Source: Bacillus sp. FJAT-28004 (GTDB taxonomy: Bacteria; Bacillota; Bacilli; Paenibacillales; Paenibacillaceae). From it: DNA of 64,000 bases. Shown one piece after another: positions 8,953 to 17,189 of this stretch; within the stretch, counting starts at the first letter, position 1, and the number at the start of each line of letters is the position of its first letter. The DNA lies in contig NZ_LGHP01000001.1 of the NCBI RefSeq assembly GCF_001280845.1, positions 2,877,916 through 2,941,915 of the forward strand, written 5' to 3'. The position numbers and the translations under genes were made by a program. Under the pieces are notes generated by a model. It searched no databases. It was not told the origin of the DNA and was given only the letters and a program-made list of their open reading frames with translations.

Positions 8953-10101
8953 TTGAGCAAGAAGACGGACCACGTTTTTGTGTGGGGCTTCGTCAGTATC
9001 CTATTTGCTATGTCGTTATTATTTTTTATACTGCCCGTACAAGCATTCTCAGACGTTGAGAATCGCACGCTCCAGAAATCACCTGAGCTGAATTGGGATA
9101 ATCTTTGGTCAAAGAAGTTTGCCGATGATACGGAAAACTACGTAACCGATCATTTCCCTTTCCGGACTCACTGGGTATGGACGAAGTCTGTGCTCGAGCA
9201 GCTTCGCCTGCAGCAGGAAAATAACGGCATATACAAAGGCTCTGACGGTTATTTGTTCGAGAAGTTTGATAAACCGAACGATAAAGAATTAGAAGAATAT
9301 ACGGCAGCGGTGAAAAAGTTTGCACAAAACCACCCTAATGCTAACATCACCTTTATGCTAGCCCCAACCTCCATTGGCCTATATCCAGAACGGCTGCCGT
9401 GGCTGGCTGATGCTTATCCGCAAACGAAGGTAAATAGTTTTATCGCTAATCAGGTAAAGGAGAGTCTGTCATTTATCGACGGATTCGATTTTCTGAAGCC
9501 TGAATCCGGCAGCACCAAACCGCTTTATTACAAAACTGATCACCACTGGACGACCTATGGCGCATATCTTGCCTATGTCGCTTACGCAGAGAAGATGGGC
9601 TGGACACCTGCTGCCGAGAAAGATTTCGACATCGAGACCGTTACCCATTCCTTTTTAGGCAGCTATCACACACGTGGTCAGTTCAGCGGTTTAACACCTG
9701 ACTCCATTGAGGCCTACAAAGCTAACAACGGAATTACAACAGACATGTATGTCGCTGATACAGACGAAACCTTTACCACCATGTATGATTCAAGCTATTT
9801 GGCAAAAAAGGATAAGTACTCGTATTTCCTTGGCGGCGTGCACGCATTGATGACGCTTCATAGCGAGCTTCCTCCGAAGCAAGTCGATAAGAAGAAGCTG
9901 CTTGTTATTAAAGATTCGTACGCGCACAGCTTCCTCCCTTTTCTGACGCAGCATGTAGAGGATATCCATGTGATCGACATTCGCTACTATAACGGTAACA
10001 TTAGTGACTATATGGAAGCCAATAAGATTGATGATGTGCTCTTACTCTTCAATACGACGACCTTTATTGCGGAACGCAATTTATTGAAGCTGAAGTATTA
10101 A
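8953..10101 (+). CDS. DHHW-family (AlgJ/AlgX-like) extracytoplasmic acetylation protein
   Basis: 382 residues from a TTG at 8953 with GGAGG 9 nt upstream. One N-terminal membrane segment (about 7-32) anchors an extracytoplasmic domain. The KTDHHWTTYGAY motif near residue 200 is the DHHW signature, supplying the His and Asp of an SGNH-like esterase or transferase site; KDSYAHSFLPF near residue 318 is the second conserved block. AlgJ and AlgX work with the MBOAT protein AlgI in O-acetylating exported polysaccharide, and the 21-bp gap to the MBOAT gene supports the same partnership. A strong terminator follows, closing the operon. Confidence 0.88.
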   Translation: MSKKTDHVFVWGFVSILFAMSLLFFILPVQAFSDVENRTLQKSPELNWDNLWSKKFADDTENYVTDHFPFRTHWVWTKSVLEQLRLQQENNGIYKGSDGYLFEKFDKPNDKELEEYTAAVKKFAQNHPNANITFMLAPTSIGLYPERLPWLADAYPQTKVNSFIANQVKESLSFIDGFDFLKPESGSTKPLYYKTDHHWTTYGAYLAYVAYAEKMGWTPAAEKDFDIETVTHSFLGSYHTRGQFSGLTPDSIEAYKANNGITTDMYVADTDETFTTMYDSSYLAKKDKYSYFLGGVHALMTLHSELPPKQVDKKKLLVIKDSYAHSFLPFLTQHVEDIHVIDIRYYNGNISDYMEANKIDDVLLLFNTTTFIAERNLLKLKY

Positions 10102-10130
10102 GGGTGAGCTGGAATTGATGCGTAACAGAA

Positions 10131-10162
10131 AGGAGCAGCCTCTGGGGGGCTGCTCCTATTTT
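10131..10162 (+). terminator. Intrinsic terminator of the DUF4358-MBOAT-DHHW operon
   Basis: AGGAGCAGCC pairs perfectly with GGCTGCTCCT around a 7-nt loop and is followed by ATTTTATTT. Confidence 0.9.
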
Positions 10163-10273
10163 ATTTGGCGCTTTTCTAGCTTACTACCTCCCAGAAATAG
10201 GATGAGAAAAAAGGAAAATGACTGAAACTAACCGAATATAAATGCTAAGTCACCTACATTGGAGGTTTAAATT

Positions 10274-10336
10274 GTGAAAATTAATGCGAATTTTAATTTT
10301 TCCTGCCTGAAGCCAAGAGTACTCCTTCCTAATTAA
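10274..10336 (+). CDS. Candidate 20-residue leader peptide
   Basis: A GTG with GGAGG 8 nt upstream opens a 21-codon frame (MKINANFNFSCLKPRVLLPN) ending 24 bp before the GTG of the P-loop kinase gene. The strong ribosome-binding site, short length and position recall translational attenuation leaders, for example those of antibiotic-inducible genes. No complementary hairpin hiding the downstream site was clearly found, so it could also be chance. Confidence 0.35.
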   Translation: MKINANFNFSCLKPRVLLPN

Positions 10337-10360
10337 ATATAATTTAGGGAGGGTATATAC

Positions 10361-11020
10361 GTGAGTAAACAAAAAAGATTAATTATTATTGAAGGTATTC
10401 CTGGCTCCGGAAAAACGACAACAGCTAAATCCATTTTAGATACGTTAACTTCAAGGCAAGTAGCAGCAAGATGTTTTTTAGAAGAGGAAACACTTCATCC
10501 CCTTCTCTTACAAGGAATGGATTTCAGTTCTTTCGCAAATGAAGAAGAAGCGGATCAGTTCATAGAACTTCTTACCGCTCGTTATCGCGATTTTGTTCAA
10601 GCTCAACTGAACAGTGACCATGAAGTCATTATTATTGAAAGTGTGTTTTTTCAAGATGCCATTAGTGTCGCTCACCTGATGGGTATGGATAAACGCAAAC
10701 TTCTCGACTTTTCTTCTTCACTACAGAAGATACTGACACCACTGACACCAAGCCTTATTTACTATTATCAATTGGACGTTGAGAAACAATGGCGATTTAT
10801 TTGCAGCGTAAGAGGAAATGAATGGGGACCCGTCTCCCTGCACACGGATGAGGATTTCCAACAGGCTGCGGAGGTCTGGGCAAAAAGTCAGGCATTTGTT
10901 CGTGCAATTGTTGATCATTGGGCCATTCCAAAATTGATCATTGAGAATAGTGATTATCTATGGGGTGAATACAAACTCCAGATCAGTGAATTCCTTGATT
11001 CGCTGATTCCAGTTAATTAA
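10361..11020 (+). CDS. P-loop kinase-like NTPase of unknown substrate
   Basis: 219 residues from a GTG with AGGGAGGG upstream. The Walker A motif GIPGSGKTTT lies at residues 12-21 right after the first strand (RLIIIE), as in nucleoside and small-molecule kinases. A hydrophobic strand ending in acid (EVIIIESVFF, near 90) fits a kinase-type Walker B/DxF position. No LID signature lets me name a substrate. The overall size suits thymidylate-kinase-like, antibiotic phosphotransferase-like or zeta-toxin-like relatives, but none is recognised. No antitoxin gene is adjacent, which argues against a toxin. A leader-like ORF precedes it and a palindromic terminator follows. Confidence 0.65.
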   Translation: MSKQKRLIIIEGIPGSGKTTTAKSILDTLTSRQVAARCFLEEETLHPLLLQGMDFSSFANEEEADQFIELLTARYRDFVQAQLNSDHEVIIIESVFFQDAISVAHLMGMDKRKLLDFSSSLQKILTPLTPSLIYYYQLDVEKQWRFICSVRGNEWGPVSLHTDEDFQQAAEVWAKSQAFVRAIVDHWAIPKLIIENSDYLWGEYKLQISEFLDSLIPVN

Positions 11021-11039
11021 GTAGACCCATCTAAACCTA

Positions 11040-11071
11040 AAAGCCGATGTTCTCTAGAGAACATCGGCTTT
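11040..11071. terminator. Perfect 32-bp palindrome acting as bidirectional terminator
   Basis: AAAGCCGATGTTCTCT is followed at once by its exact reverse complement. It lies between convergent genes (stops at 11020 on plus and 11133 on minus), the expected place for a shared terminator. Confidence 0.75.
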
Positions 11072-11132
11072 GACATTCGATAATATAACGGCAATGGTCA
11101 TGGAATCAATGTGCTGCCGTTCACTATTGAAT

Positions 11133-12005
11133 CTATTCTGGTGGAATTTCTGAAGGAACCCATAGTTTAGTAACATCTATCCCTTTTTCATCTCTACTCT
11201 TTAAGTCTCTCATAAATTCAAGAAAACCATATACCGGTTTCCATCCGAGTGTGTTTTCTGCCTCTGACAGATCATGCTGCTCGACCTGCTTAGGCAGAGA
11301 AATCTCATACTTCTTCAACAAGCGGCTTGCACCCGGTACATGTGTCTCACACCATTCAGCACCAAGCTCACTGAAGTTTTGAACAACATCTAGCGGCATA
11401 TTATGATTGGTATGTACTATCGTGCGAAATAGCCCTATCTTTCTTTCTAAAGCTGCTTTGACAGCAGCAACTGTAGCTGTCGCTACATCCCGTCTATCTA
11501 CTCCATTGCGAAGCAGTCGTTCCCCAAACTCTAAGTATGGCCGAGGAATAAATTCATGATAGCGCAGCATCGCGATCGAAGCGCCTGTCATTTCATAATA
11601 AGCCCTGCAGAGATCCTCCCCGATTACTTTACTAACACCATAAACCGATCCCCATCCGAATGCCATTGAAGACGCATAGACAATGGCATTAATACCAGCT
11701 TGCTTGCATGCTTCTAAAAGATAAAAAGTACCATCTACATTAACGGAAAAAATGGTTTCATCACTAACCGGCGGAGTGTGTGCGCAATGCCATGCTGCTA
11801 GGTGAACAACGGCATCCATACCAGCTACCGCTCGCTGTACGTCGCCTGGTGTCCTGATATCACATCTAACGAACTCAAGTTGTTTCAATTCATCAGACTG
11901 AGGAGGCATAACGTCTGCCATCCGAACGGTATAACCAGCTTGAGTCAATGCTTTGCATACGGCCTGACCTCCATTGCCCGCAGCTCCTGTCACAACAATT
12001 TTCAT
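11133..12005 (-). CDS. NAD(P)-dependent epimerase/dehydratase, extended SDR
   Basis: 290 residues from the ATG at 12005; earlier in-frame GTG and ATG codons overlap or touch the GGAG, while this ATG sits 8 nt from it. The N-terminal Rossmann motif is VVTGAAGNGGQAV (TGxxGxxG type). The MDAVVHLAAWH strand and the SS(M)AFGWGSVYGVSKVIGE block contain the catalytic Ser, Tyr and Lys (YGVSK). This places it in the NAD-dependent epimerase/dehydratase family acting on nucleotide sugars or sugar lactones. The substrate is unknown. A perfect cre match upstream suggests glucose repression and therefore a role in carbohydrate use (inference). Confidence 0.8.
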   Translation of the reverse strand: MKIVVTGAAGNGGQAVCKALTQAGYTVRMADVMPPQSDELKQLEFVRCDIRTPGDVQRAVAGMDAVVHLAAWHCAHTPPVSDETIFSVNVDGTFYLLEACKQAGINAIVYASSMAFGWGSVYGVSKVIGEDLCRAYYEMTGASIAMLRYHEFIPRPYLEFGERLLRNGVDRRDVATATVAAVKAALERKIGLFRTIVHTNHNMPLDVVQNFSELGAEWCETHVPGASRLLKKYEISLPKQVEQHDLSEAENTLGWKPVYGFLEFMRDLKSRDEKGIDVTKLWVPSEIPPE

Positions 12006-12065
12006 TTTCATCACTCCGTCAATTTAATAGTAATGTAGAATGACACCGCATAGTTATATAACGAT

Positions 12066-12081
12066 ATGATAACGCTTCCAA
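12066..12081 (-). promoter_or_regulatory. cre operator upstream of the SDR gene
   Basis: The minus strand reads TTGGAAGCGTTATCAT and matches WTGNNARCGNWWWCAW at every position, 60 bp upstream of the SDR start. CcpA repression is the likely reading. Confidence 0.6.
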
Positions 12082-12281
12082 CAATACCGGAACAATTAGT
12101 CTATTACTATGCCTGATCCTTAACAGGTTTAATAATAGTACATCTAAATAGAAATATGAAGTACGCACTTTCTTTTTAGTTAGTAACCTGGAGGTAACCT
12201 ATAAACTTACATGTTACAAAGTCGGTACGAAAACAAGAGGAGATGTTCATCCCCCCTTCTCCAAATCTTATACTCGTCTCA

Positions 12282-13175
12282 TTACAGATGGACCTCAAAT
12301 TCATTAACATAAATAGCATTACCAATAATCTCAATATCAAGCTGATCATCGTTCCTTGTTACAAATACTCCAATTCTGCCATTGCGACCGATCTCTTGAC
12401 CCTGTTCAACAACAAGATTAAATGATTCTTCGGAGTTTTTGTCTATGTACTTTGCATAGTATGCACCCATTACACCGGAAGCCGTACCTGTCGCAGGATC
12501 TTCAATCGTTCCTGAAAAGGGCGATGAAAAATGACGAGCATGCATTTGTGCATTCACATCGTATGTTTCTAAACAAAACGGATGGATTGACGCCCTAGGC
12601 ATTTCTTTCAATATATCCGGAAACAGCGAATTATTTGGCTTCATTTTTTTGAAAGCACTAAGATTTTTTATAGGAATTAATAAGGTCCATGCGCCGGTAC
12701 TTCCATACAATGTAGGGAGCTCCGTCTCGATATCCCCCTCTTCAATTCCCATGGAATGAGCCAAATCTGCAAAAGAACCATGGAATGGCTGAAATTGAGG
12801 AGCGGCTTGCCGCATCGTGATTCGAGGCTCATCATTTATATCGGAATGGATTCTTATCGGCAAAATGCCAGCTTTTGTTTCAATCGTGAATTCAGATGGA
12901 TGATCAAGCAACCCTTTCGTTTTCAGCGCATAAATCGTTGCCATCGTTGCATGACCACAAAGATTTATTTCATGGCCTGGTGTAAAATAACGAATTCGAA
13001 TATCAGCCTTATCCGATTTCAGCGGAAATGCCGTTTCATTGAAACCTACTTTTTCCGCGATTGCTAACATCTGCTCTTCTGAGAGATGATCACCATTCAA
13101 TACAACTCCCGCAGGGTTCCCCATATTAGGAATGTTACTAAATGCATCGAAATGATAGACCATTATTGCTCTCAC
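12282..13175 (-). CDS. PhzF-family isomerase/epimerase-like protein
   Basis: 297 residues from a GTG at 13175, chosen because GGAGG lies 7 nt upstream; an ATG at 13181 abuts the same site, and a longer upstream frame would run into the neighbouring gene. Family marks: [26 protein letters not shown] with the conserved catalytic glutamate, [14 protein letters not shown], and [14 protein letters not shown] near the C terminus. The two halves form the PhzF/diaminopimelate-epimerase-type fold. PhzF isomerises a phenazine precursor, but no other phenazine genes are present, so this is one of the many family members with an unknown small-molecule substrate. Confidence 0.88.
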   Translation of the reverse strand: MRAIMVYHFDAFSNIPNMGNPAGVVLNGDHLSEEQMLAIAEKVGFNETAFPLKSDKADIRIRYFTPGHEINLCGHATMATIYALKTKGLLDHPSEFTIETKAGILPIRIHSDINDEPRITMRQAAPQFQPFHGSFADLAHSMGIEEGDIETELPTLYGSTGAWTLLIPIKNLSAFKKMKPNNSLFPDILKEMPRASIHPFCLETYDVNAQMHARHFSSPFSGTIEDPATGTASGVMGAYYAKYIDKNSEESFNLVVEQGQEIGRNGRIGVFVTRNDDQLDIEIIGNAIYVNEFEVHL

Positions 13176-13206
13176 AAACATCCCTCCGCCTACTTGCGCA
13201 TAAATT

Positions 13207-13425
13207 TTATTCCTCAAAATAACGAGCGATCTCTGTAGGCAGCTTACTTTCGATATGAGCCTGCCCAAACTCTCCGTCTTTTTCCAAGATTCCGTAGTTT
13301 AGTCCTAATGTCTGATCCATGTTAAGCAAGACCGTCAATTGACGAATCTGATCCGTTTGAAATTCATTATAAGGGCCCTGTTGGTTCATAAGGCTGATAA
13401 ATGATTTTACGTCGTCGCCTTCCAA
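13207..13425 (-). CDS. Small hypothetical protein, possibly the remnant of a longer gene
   Basis: 72 residues if the TTG at 13425 is used ([16 protein letters not shown]...). The composition looks like a genuine soluble alpha-helical protein, and the stop lies 31 bp before the PhzF start. There is no good ribosome-binding site near this TTG. The frame continues upstream as coding-like sequence (IKRPWIFKGNSLFRT) into the 3' end of the next gene, with no obvious start. This would fit a gene whose 5' part was lost by deletion. Not recognised. Confidence 0.4.
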   Translation of the reverse strand: MEGDDVKSFISLMNQQGPYNEFQTDQIRQLTVLLNMDQTLGLNYGILEKDGEFGQAHIESKLPTEIARYFEE

Positions 13426-13465
13426 GGTTCGAAAAAGACTATTTCCTTTAAATATCCATGGTCTC

Positions 13466-13996
13466 TTAATGAAGAGAATCAGAATTAAACCATTTCGTTA
13501 TGTTTTTCGTTTTGGTAAAACCTAAATATTTGTATGTGATGGTTACGTTTTGTATGGGCTGATTTTCATAGCGGATTCGGAGGCCGTATTGCATGGGTGT
13601 ATGTTCTTTTTTCTCTAGTGCTGTATGAAACTCCTCTTGAGAAAGTGCTGGGTATATAGAAGAGGCTGATAAATCCATAAACTGAGTAGCTGGATCCGGA
13701 CTCGGTAGAACTTGCACCATATGACCAGAATCATAAGAGATGCCGAGTTGAACGATATCCGATCGATCTTCTCCATTTACTTTTACATTCATAATGTCGA
13801 CTTTCTGATAACCTTCATTGCTTAGTTCAACGACATACTCTTCGACCTGTCCATCCTCATTATTGATTCGTTGAAGTCCGTTATTCACTAACGGGTCCGT
13901 CATTCGATACCAGACTGTCACGGATATAGCCAATCCGATCAGAATGAACAAACCGACACTTATAACTGTTTTCTTTAGGCTCCATTTCTGATTCAT
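13466..13996 (-). CDS. Membrane-anchored hypothetical protein
   Basis: 176 residues from an ATG with GGAGG 6 nt upstream. One N-terminal transmembrane helix (about 9-30, VISVGLFILIGLAISVTVW) is followed by an extracytoplasmic beta-rich domain with regular strand spacing and no cysteines. I do not recognise the family. It is in line with the small gene and phzF on the same strand, and may share a transcript with them, with gaps of 30-40 bp. Confidence 0.6.
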   Translation of the reverse strand: MNQKWSLKKTVISVGLFILIGLAISVTVWYRMTDPLVNNGLQRINNEDGQVEEYVVELSNEGYQKVDIMNVKVNGEDRSDIVQLGISYDSGHMVQVLPSPDPATQFMDLSASSIYPALSQEEFHTALEKKEHTPMQYGLRIRYENQPIQNVTITYKYLGFTKTKNITKWFNSDSLH

Positions 13997-14056
13997 ATCA
14001 AGCCTCCTTCGAGGATAACCCGATGTTTTTGTCTTAATTGAAATGTCTTCGTCATT

Positions 14057-14932
14057 CTAAAATAAATCCAACTGCTCGATGATAGGAGGCGGCGGCTCAT
14101 TCGGGCTTTCTCCGTTTGGGCGAGTCAGTCCCAGTATCTCCATCATCCTCTTCGCGTTGTCTGCCGCATCTCCTCCGGAGTTGTTGTTAAAAATGACATA
14201 AACATGCTCGCTCTGCTGCTCCAGCAGCCGCAGCTTATTCGCCCAATCTTGTAGCTCTTCCTCACTGTAGCAGTACAAATAACGAACTTCACGCCAATTC
14301 GGCGCACTGGCTTGATTCCAGCCAGACACATTGCGTCCATGAAACCTGACGATAGTCGATTGTGAATCCGTTGCCACGAGAACGATCGGAATGGAGCCTG
14401 TTGCAGCCTGCGGCTCATCACAAACACTATGCATCCACTGCTCCTGCCTCATGAAATCCAACGTCTTCTCCTTATACTCCTGTGAAAACCAGCTTTGATG
14501 GCGGAATTCGAGCGCGCAAGGAATTCCATTCATTCGTGCTTTTGTCTCCCTAAGGATTCGCACATTGCCAAGTGTACAATCGAACCATGGCGGATACTGG
14601 AACAAGGCTGCCGTCAATCGGCCTGACTCTATCACGGGCTCCAGCATTTGCCGGAATGCCGCATACATTTCATTCGTCTCCGAAGCCGGTACCGCCTGGC
14701 CTCGCTGATGTCCGGTCATACCCTGATAAGCCTTAACTACGAAGTGAAGTGATTCCGGCGTATCCGCCAGCCATTTGCTGAATCGCTCTTTAGATTGTAT
14801 GGCATAAAAGGTGCTATCTACCTCTACTAACGGAAAATGTTTTGCATATTGTCGGAGCTTACTGCCCGCTTTGCTAACAGGGGCATATAGCTGATCATGA
14901 TCACCCCATCCTGCAAGACCAATTGAAATCAT
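14057..14932 (-). CDS. DUF72 (YecE-like) family protein
   Basis: 291 residues from the ATG at 14932, where GAGG lies 8 nt upstream; an in-frame start 21 nt earlier lacks a site. The N terminus ISIGLAGWGDHDQLYAP, then EVDSTFYAI, a HFVVKAYQGMTGH strand and LFQYPPWF, are characteristic of the DUF72 TIM-barrel fold. Downstream CALEFRHQSWF and YVIFNNNSGGDAADNA match the family's C-terminal blocks. DUF72 resembles endonuclease IV-like barrels, but its function is not established. The C-terminal tail is Pro-rich. It is cytoplasmic. Confidence 0.85.
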   Translation of the reverse strand: MISIGLAGWGDHDQLYAPVSKAGSKLRQYAKHFPLVEVDSTFYAIQSKERFSKWLADTPESLHFVVKAYQGMTGHQRGQAVPASETNEMYAAFRQMLEPVIESGRLTAALFQYPPWFDCTLGNVRILRETKARMNGIPCALEFRHQSWFSQEYKEKTLDFMRQEQWMHSVCDEPQAATGSIPIVLVATDSQSTIVRFHGRNVSGWNQASAPNWREVRYLYCYSEEELQDWANKLRLLEQQSEHVYVIFNNNSGGDAADNAKRMMEILGLTRPNGESPNEPPPPIIEQLDLF

Positions 14933-15019
14933 ATGATCACCTCGTGTATACATTCAATCTTTGAGCTTCATCTATCATTTAATTATTCCTATTATACTAA
15001 TCTACTATTCTCCTTGTAA

Positions 15020-15050
15020 TAAAAAAACCACGTTTCTAAAATGTGGCCAA
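15020..15050 (-). terminator. Terminator-like hairpin ahead of the DUF72 gene
   Basis: On the minus strand CCACATTT-TAG-AAACGTGG is followed by seven T. It lies 88 bp upstream of the DUF72 start with no minus-strand gene before it. It is therefore either an attenuator in that leader or a block to antisense transcription. Confidence 0.4.
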
Positions 15051-15178
15051 ATCATAGAAAAACAATATTGCCGCAGTTTGCTGCTGCCTGCAACTAGCAA
15101 ATTTAATTTTGCAGCTGTTTTACTTATTGGTTCGTAGACGTATACTTAGTCTATAACAAATGTAAGGAGCAATGTACA

Positions 15179-16534
15179 ATGAGCTACGAATCCTATTTTC
15201 AGAACCTGAGAGAACAACATTTGGATGAGCTGAAACAATTTTTGACGATACCGAGTATTTCAGCTTTATCCAATCATAAAAATGACATGAATGAAGCGGC
15301 AAAATGGGTTGCTGCCAAATTAGAGAAGGCTGGACTTGAGAATGTGGAGATCCATCCTACTGCAGGGCATCCAATCGTGTACGCCGAGCATATCCATGCT
15401 CCAGACAAACCGACGGTACTCATCTACGGTCATTACGATGTGCAGCCAGTAGATCCTCTTAACCTTTGGGAGACTCCACCTTTTGAGCCAACCATCCGCG
15501 ATGGCAAGTTATATGCTCGTGGTGCAACAGATGATAAAGGGCAGCTCTTCTTGCATGTAAAGGCGGTTGAGGCGCTTCTAAGCCAAGAAAACGCCCTTCC
15601 AGTAAACGTGAAGTTTTGTATTGAAGGCGAGGAAGAAATTTCAAGCCCTAATCTGCCGACCTTTATGGAAACGAATGCGGACAAGCTGAAAGCAGACGTC
15701 ATTGTCATATCAGATACATCGCTTCTCGAAAAAGGAAAACCTGCTATTTCTACTGGCCTGCGCGGACTGTGCTCCCTTGAAGTAACGATAGTTACCGCCA
15801 ATACCGATCTGCATTCGGGTACTTTCGGCGGCGGCGTTCCTAACGCACTTCACGCATTGATCTCCTTGCTGAGCTCTTTGCATGATGACCAGGGCCGAGT
15901 TGCAATCGAAGGTTTCTATGAAGGTGTACCAGAGCTTACCTCCGTTATGCGTGAAGAGTTTTTGAAGCAAAATCATAATGAAGAAGAATTAAGAACGAAT
16001 CTCGATCTTGAAGCGTTGTACGGGGAAGAAGGATATTCCTTTGTTGAGCGAACAGGCGCTAGACCCACTCTTGAACTAAACGGAGTGTATGGCGGGTTTC
16101 AAGGCGAGGGCTCGAAAACGGTCATTCCAAAAGAAGCTCATGCCAAAATCACTTGTCGTTTAGTTGGCGATCAAGACCCAGCCCAAGTATTAGAACGAAT
16201 TGTAACTCATCTGGAATCGCATGTTCAATCAGGCGCAAAACTTATTATTAAACGCGGTGAAAAAGCTCGTGCCTTCGACATGGACCCATCAAATCCTATG
16301 CTCCAAAAGGCAGCCGATGCTTATGAAAAAGTGTACGGCACTCGCGCGCTCTTCACGAAGGATGGCGGATCGATTCCAATTGTCGAGACGTTCTCACGCG
16401 TATTAGGCGCTCCCGTTGTCATGATGGGCTTCGGACTTCCAGACGAAAATCTGCATGCTCCTAATGAGCATTTCAACCTTGAGAACTTTGACAAGGGGCT
16501 TCTAACGATTGTTGAATTTCTGAAACAGCTTTAA
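15179..16534 (+). CDS. M20-family dipeptidase
   Basis: 451 residues; AAGGAG precedes the ATG. Zinc-peptidase M20 blocks are intact: YGHYDVQP with the first metal His and the Asp, YARGATDDKGQ with the bridging Asp, EGEEEISSP with the catalytic Glu and metal Glu, SDTS, and a C-terminal GFGLPDENLHAPNE with the last metal His. The insert after TDLHSGTFGG is the dimerisation or lid domain. Length matches the cytosolic dipeptidases that hydrolyse di- and tripeptides such as Xaa-His. No signal peptide. Monocistronic with terminators on its 3' side. Confidence 0.92.
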   Translation: MSYESYFQNLREQHLDELKQFLTIPSISALSNHKNDMNEAAKWVAAKLEKAGLENVEIHPTAGHPIVYAEHIHAPDKPTVLIYGHYDVQPVDPLNLWETPPFEPTIRDGKLYARGATDDKGQLFLHVKAVEALLSQENALPVNVKFCIEGEEEISSPNLPTFMETNADKLKADVIVISDTSLLEKGKPAISTGLRGLCSLEVTIVTANTDLHSGTFGGGVPNALHALISLLSSLHDDQGRVAIEGFYEGVPELTSVMREEFLKQNHNEEELRTNLDLEALYGEEGYSFVERTGARPTLELNGVYGGFQGEGSKTVIPKEAHAKITCRLVGDQDPAQVLERIVTHLESHVQSGAKLIIKRGEKARAFDMDPSNPMLQKAADAYEKVYGTRALFTKDGGSIPIVETFSRVLGAPVVMMGFGLPDENLHAPNEHFNLENFDKGLLTIVEFLKQL

Positions 16535-16550
16535 AGCCAAGCAAAAACGC

Positions 16551-16575
16551 CTTCAGCGTCTTTTGGACGCTGAAG
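16551..16575 (+). terminator. Hairpin downstream of the dipeptidase gene
   Basis: CTTCAGCGTC pairs with GACGCTGAAG around a short T-rich loop. The following T-run is weak, so it may act together with the stronger terminator at 16591. Confidence 0.5.
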
Positions 16576-16590
16576 TAGCTTTGACGGAAT

Positions 16591-16638
16591 AAAGGCAGCT
16601 GAGCTACTCATTTTTTGAGATGCTCAGCTGCCTTTTTT
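16591..16638. terminator. Bidirectional intrinsic terminator
   Basis: AAAGGCAGCTGAGC and GCTCAGCTGCCTTTTTT enclose a loop rich in T. It lies between convergent genes with stops at 16534 (plus) and 16651 (minus). Confidence 0.85.
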
Positions 16639-16650
16639 AAAAGATCATGA

Positions 16651-17076
16651 CTATTTATGAAGCTTCCGCAAGCGAAGCAGCGCCGTCAAAATAATCAAAA
16701 ATGCCGCGAGAGCCAGCATCGGAATGGTGATGAACCCAAACCAGTTCAAATAATCACCCTGACAGGAAACAGGGCCGCACGCTGCAAGCTTAGAATCATG
16801 CGGCAGCTTTTGCAGCACGGTATGATAAAGCGAGAAGCCTCCTCCAATAACAACTAAAGGCAGAGCATACGAAACGATGCCTTCATCTCCCTTAGAGTAG
16901 GCAATTCCTAGTATTAGTGCTAATGGATACATGAATATACGCTGGAACCAGCATAAGCTGCATGGCGCAAAATGCATGACTTCACTCAAATACAAGCTGC
17001 CCGCCGTTGCCAGTACAGCAGCAGCCCAAGCGATAAATAACCAAAATGATTTTTTCTTTGCCAAATCTTCTTCCAA
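16651..17076 (-). CDS. bdbC: Disulfide bond formation protein B (BdbC-like)
   Basis: 141 residues from a TTG with GAGG upstream. Four transmembrane segments are visible. A CSLC motif near residue 39 and CGPVSC near residue 100 form the two redox pairs in extracytoplasmic loops, followed by a conserved aromatic (YLNWFGF). The family is the quinone-linked thiol oxidase that reoxidises a DsbA/BdbD partner. No BdbD gene is adjacent in this window. The 141-residue length is typical of Gram-positive BdbC. The upstream side is taken up by the 112-bp repeat array. Confidence 0.9.
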   Translation of the reverse strand: MEEDLAKKKSFWLFIAWAAAVLATAGSLYLSEVMHFAPCSLCWFQRIFMYPLALILGIAYSKGDEGIVSYALPLVVIGGGFSLYHTVLQKLPHDSKLAACGPVSCQGDYLNWFGFITIPMLALAAFLIILTALLRLRKLHK

Positions 17077-17189
17077 ATTGTTCGCCTCATCTTCAGTAGA
17101 TTATAATTCTATTTTCTATCTACTATTCTCCCTCGATAGGGAGGGTAAAAACATGACTCTAAAGGGCTATTGCATGTGATTTATATTTG

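Noticed and set aside
10361..11020. Zeta-type toxin
   Set aside because: The P-loop and size could fit, but no antitoxin gene is adjacent and the other zeta motifs were not found.
12183..12213. Promoter-like sequence resembling a MerR-regulated promoter on the plus strand
   Set aside because: TATAAA and a repeated GGTAACC are present, but there is no true inverted repeat and no gene downstream on that strand.
12243..12425. 60-codon plus-strand frame at the 3' end of phzF
   Set aside because: Antisense to a conserved PhzF C terminus with no homology that I recognise; probably chance.
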